Assembly: GCA_022495995.1 (NCBI GenBank)
Contig: JAFEMH010002508.1
Location: 239,501 to 303,500, forward strand
Reading direction: 5' to 3'
DNA: 64,000 bases
Source: Adenophora triphylla var. japonica
Taxonomy: Eukaryota > Streptophyta > Magnoliopsida > Asterales > Campanulaceae
The notes under the pieces were generated by a model, which had not been told where the DNA came from, made no database searches, and was given only the letters and a program-made list of their open reading frames with translations. The position numbers and the translations under genes were made by a program. Of the stretch, positions 63,757 to 64,000 are shown one piece after another (the first letter of the stretch is position 1; each line of letters opens with the position of its first letter).

Positions 63757-64000
63757 TCTAAACTTGATTACTATAGCATTAATTCTGTCAATGATAATGG
63801 TGATGATGATGAGTCACAATATCCAAGAATAGATGACTACTATTTTTCTGTTGACATTGCAGGAGTGATACACGCTATAGACAACCTGGGTGAAAAAGCA
63901 AGATGGCCCAAGAAGTCTGACAAGCCCTCCGGTTGGAAGGACAAATCTAAATGGTGTTCATATCATGTAGATTTTGGACATATTATTGAGAACTGCATTG
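63757..64000 (+). pseudogene. Tat/Ogre-like gag, continuation
   Basis: The frame is open to the window end. It shows DYYSINSVNDNGDDDESQ, VDIAGVIHAIDNLGEKARWP and the finger-like KWCSYHVDFGHIIENC, the CX2-4H..HX4C segment found at the gag C-terminus of Tat-lineage gypsy elements. It continues the gag interrupted at 61950, and pol would lie beyond the window. Confidence 0.8.

Overview
The window looks like nuclear DNA of a eudicot plant. It is AT-rich and almost entirely nested LTR retrotransposons. The recognisable host genes are plant types: a berberine-bridge-enzyme-like oxidase, a polyvinylalcohol-dehydrogenase-like beta-propeller protein, a pentatricopeptide-repeat (PPR) protein and an NB-ARC resistance-gene relic. 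All four are broken. The sequence does not fix the species. I saw no tRNA, rRNA, CRISPR array or bacterial sequence.

Region 1 (1-9272) is an Athila-like Ty3/gypsy element on the + strand. It keeps a gag-protease remnant (2163-3761), has no reverse transcriptase or integrase, and carries a captured PPR gene fragment (4640-5292) where Athila elements have an env-like region. A small non-autonomous LTR element with one gag-like ORF (5995-7737, - strand) sits inside it. The first 2162 bases repeat 7884-9940 (LTR plus a truncated copia fragment), so the locus has been tandemly duplicated.

Region 2 (9273-20241) holds two joined Ty1/copia elements on the - strand. Copia A supplies gag C-terminus, protease, integrase and RT. 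Copia B (SIRE-like) supplies gag, protease, integrase and a 5' LTR. The copia B LTR contains a Harbinger-type MITE (16356-17283) and a second gag-only element (17682-20231, perfect CCCCT target duplication). That second element's own LTR contains a Stowaway MITE, and its other LTR preserves the empty site.

Region 3 (20242-24669) carries the first two exons of a secreted PQQ-propeller (PVA-dehydrogenase-like) gene. The gene is interrupted by copia C on the + strand, which is itself cut in its RT.

Region 4 (24670-52301) is a 27.6 kb SIRE-like copia array on the - strand: LTR, internal domain, LTR, internal domain, LTR. Each internal domain has gag, protease, integrase, RT, RNase H and a long additional ORF. 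That ORF has its own TATA box, a leader intron and an acceptor beside its ATG. The left flank is copia C and the right flank is the oxidase gene, so the array probably arose by recombination between two separate insertions. The copies differ strikingly often at CAG/CTG trinucleotides, which may be a base-calling artefact at methylated CHG sites.

Region 5 (52302-64000) holds the oxidase gene without its 5' end (52302-53681), a degenerate Stowaway-like MITE, a 343-bp tandem duplication ending in an NB-ARC P-loop fragment, and a degenerate copia D with a gag-integrase fusion. It ends with the 5' part of a Tat/Ogre-like gypsy element whose gag is split by a probable solo LTR.

The genes do not form a functional set. 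The window records serial insertion, recombination and gene breakage. Many ORF breaks in region 4 may be sequence errors rather than real decay.
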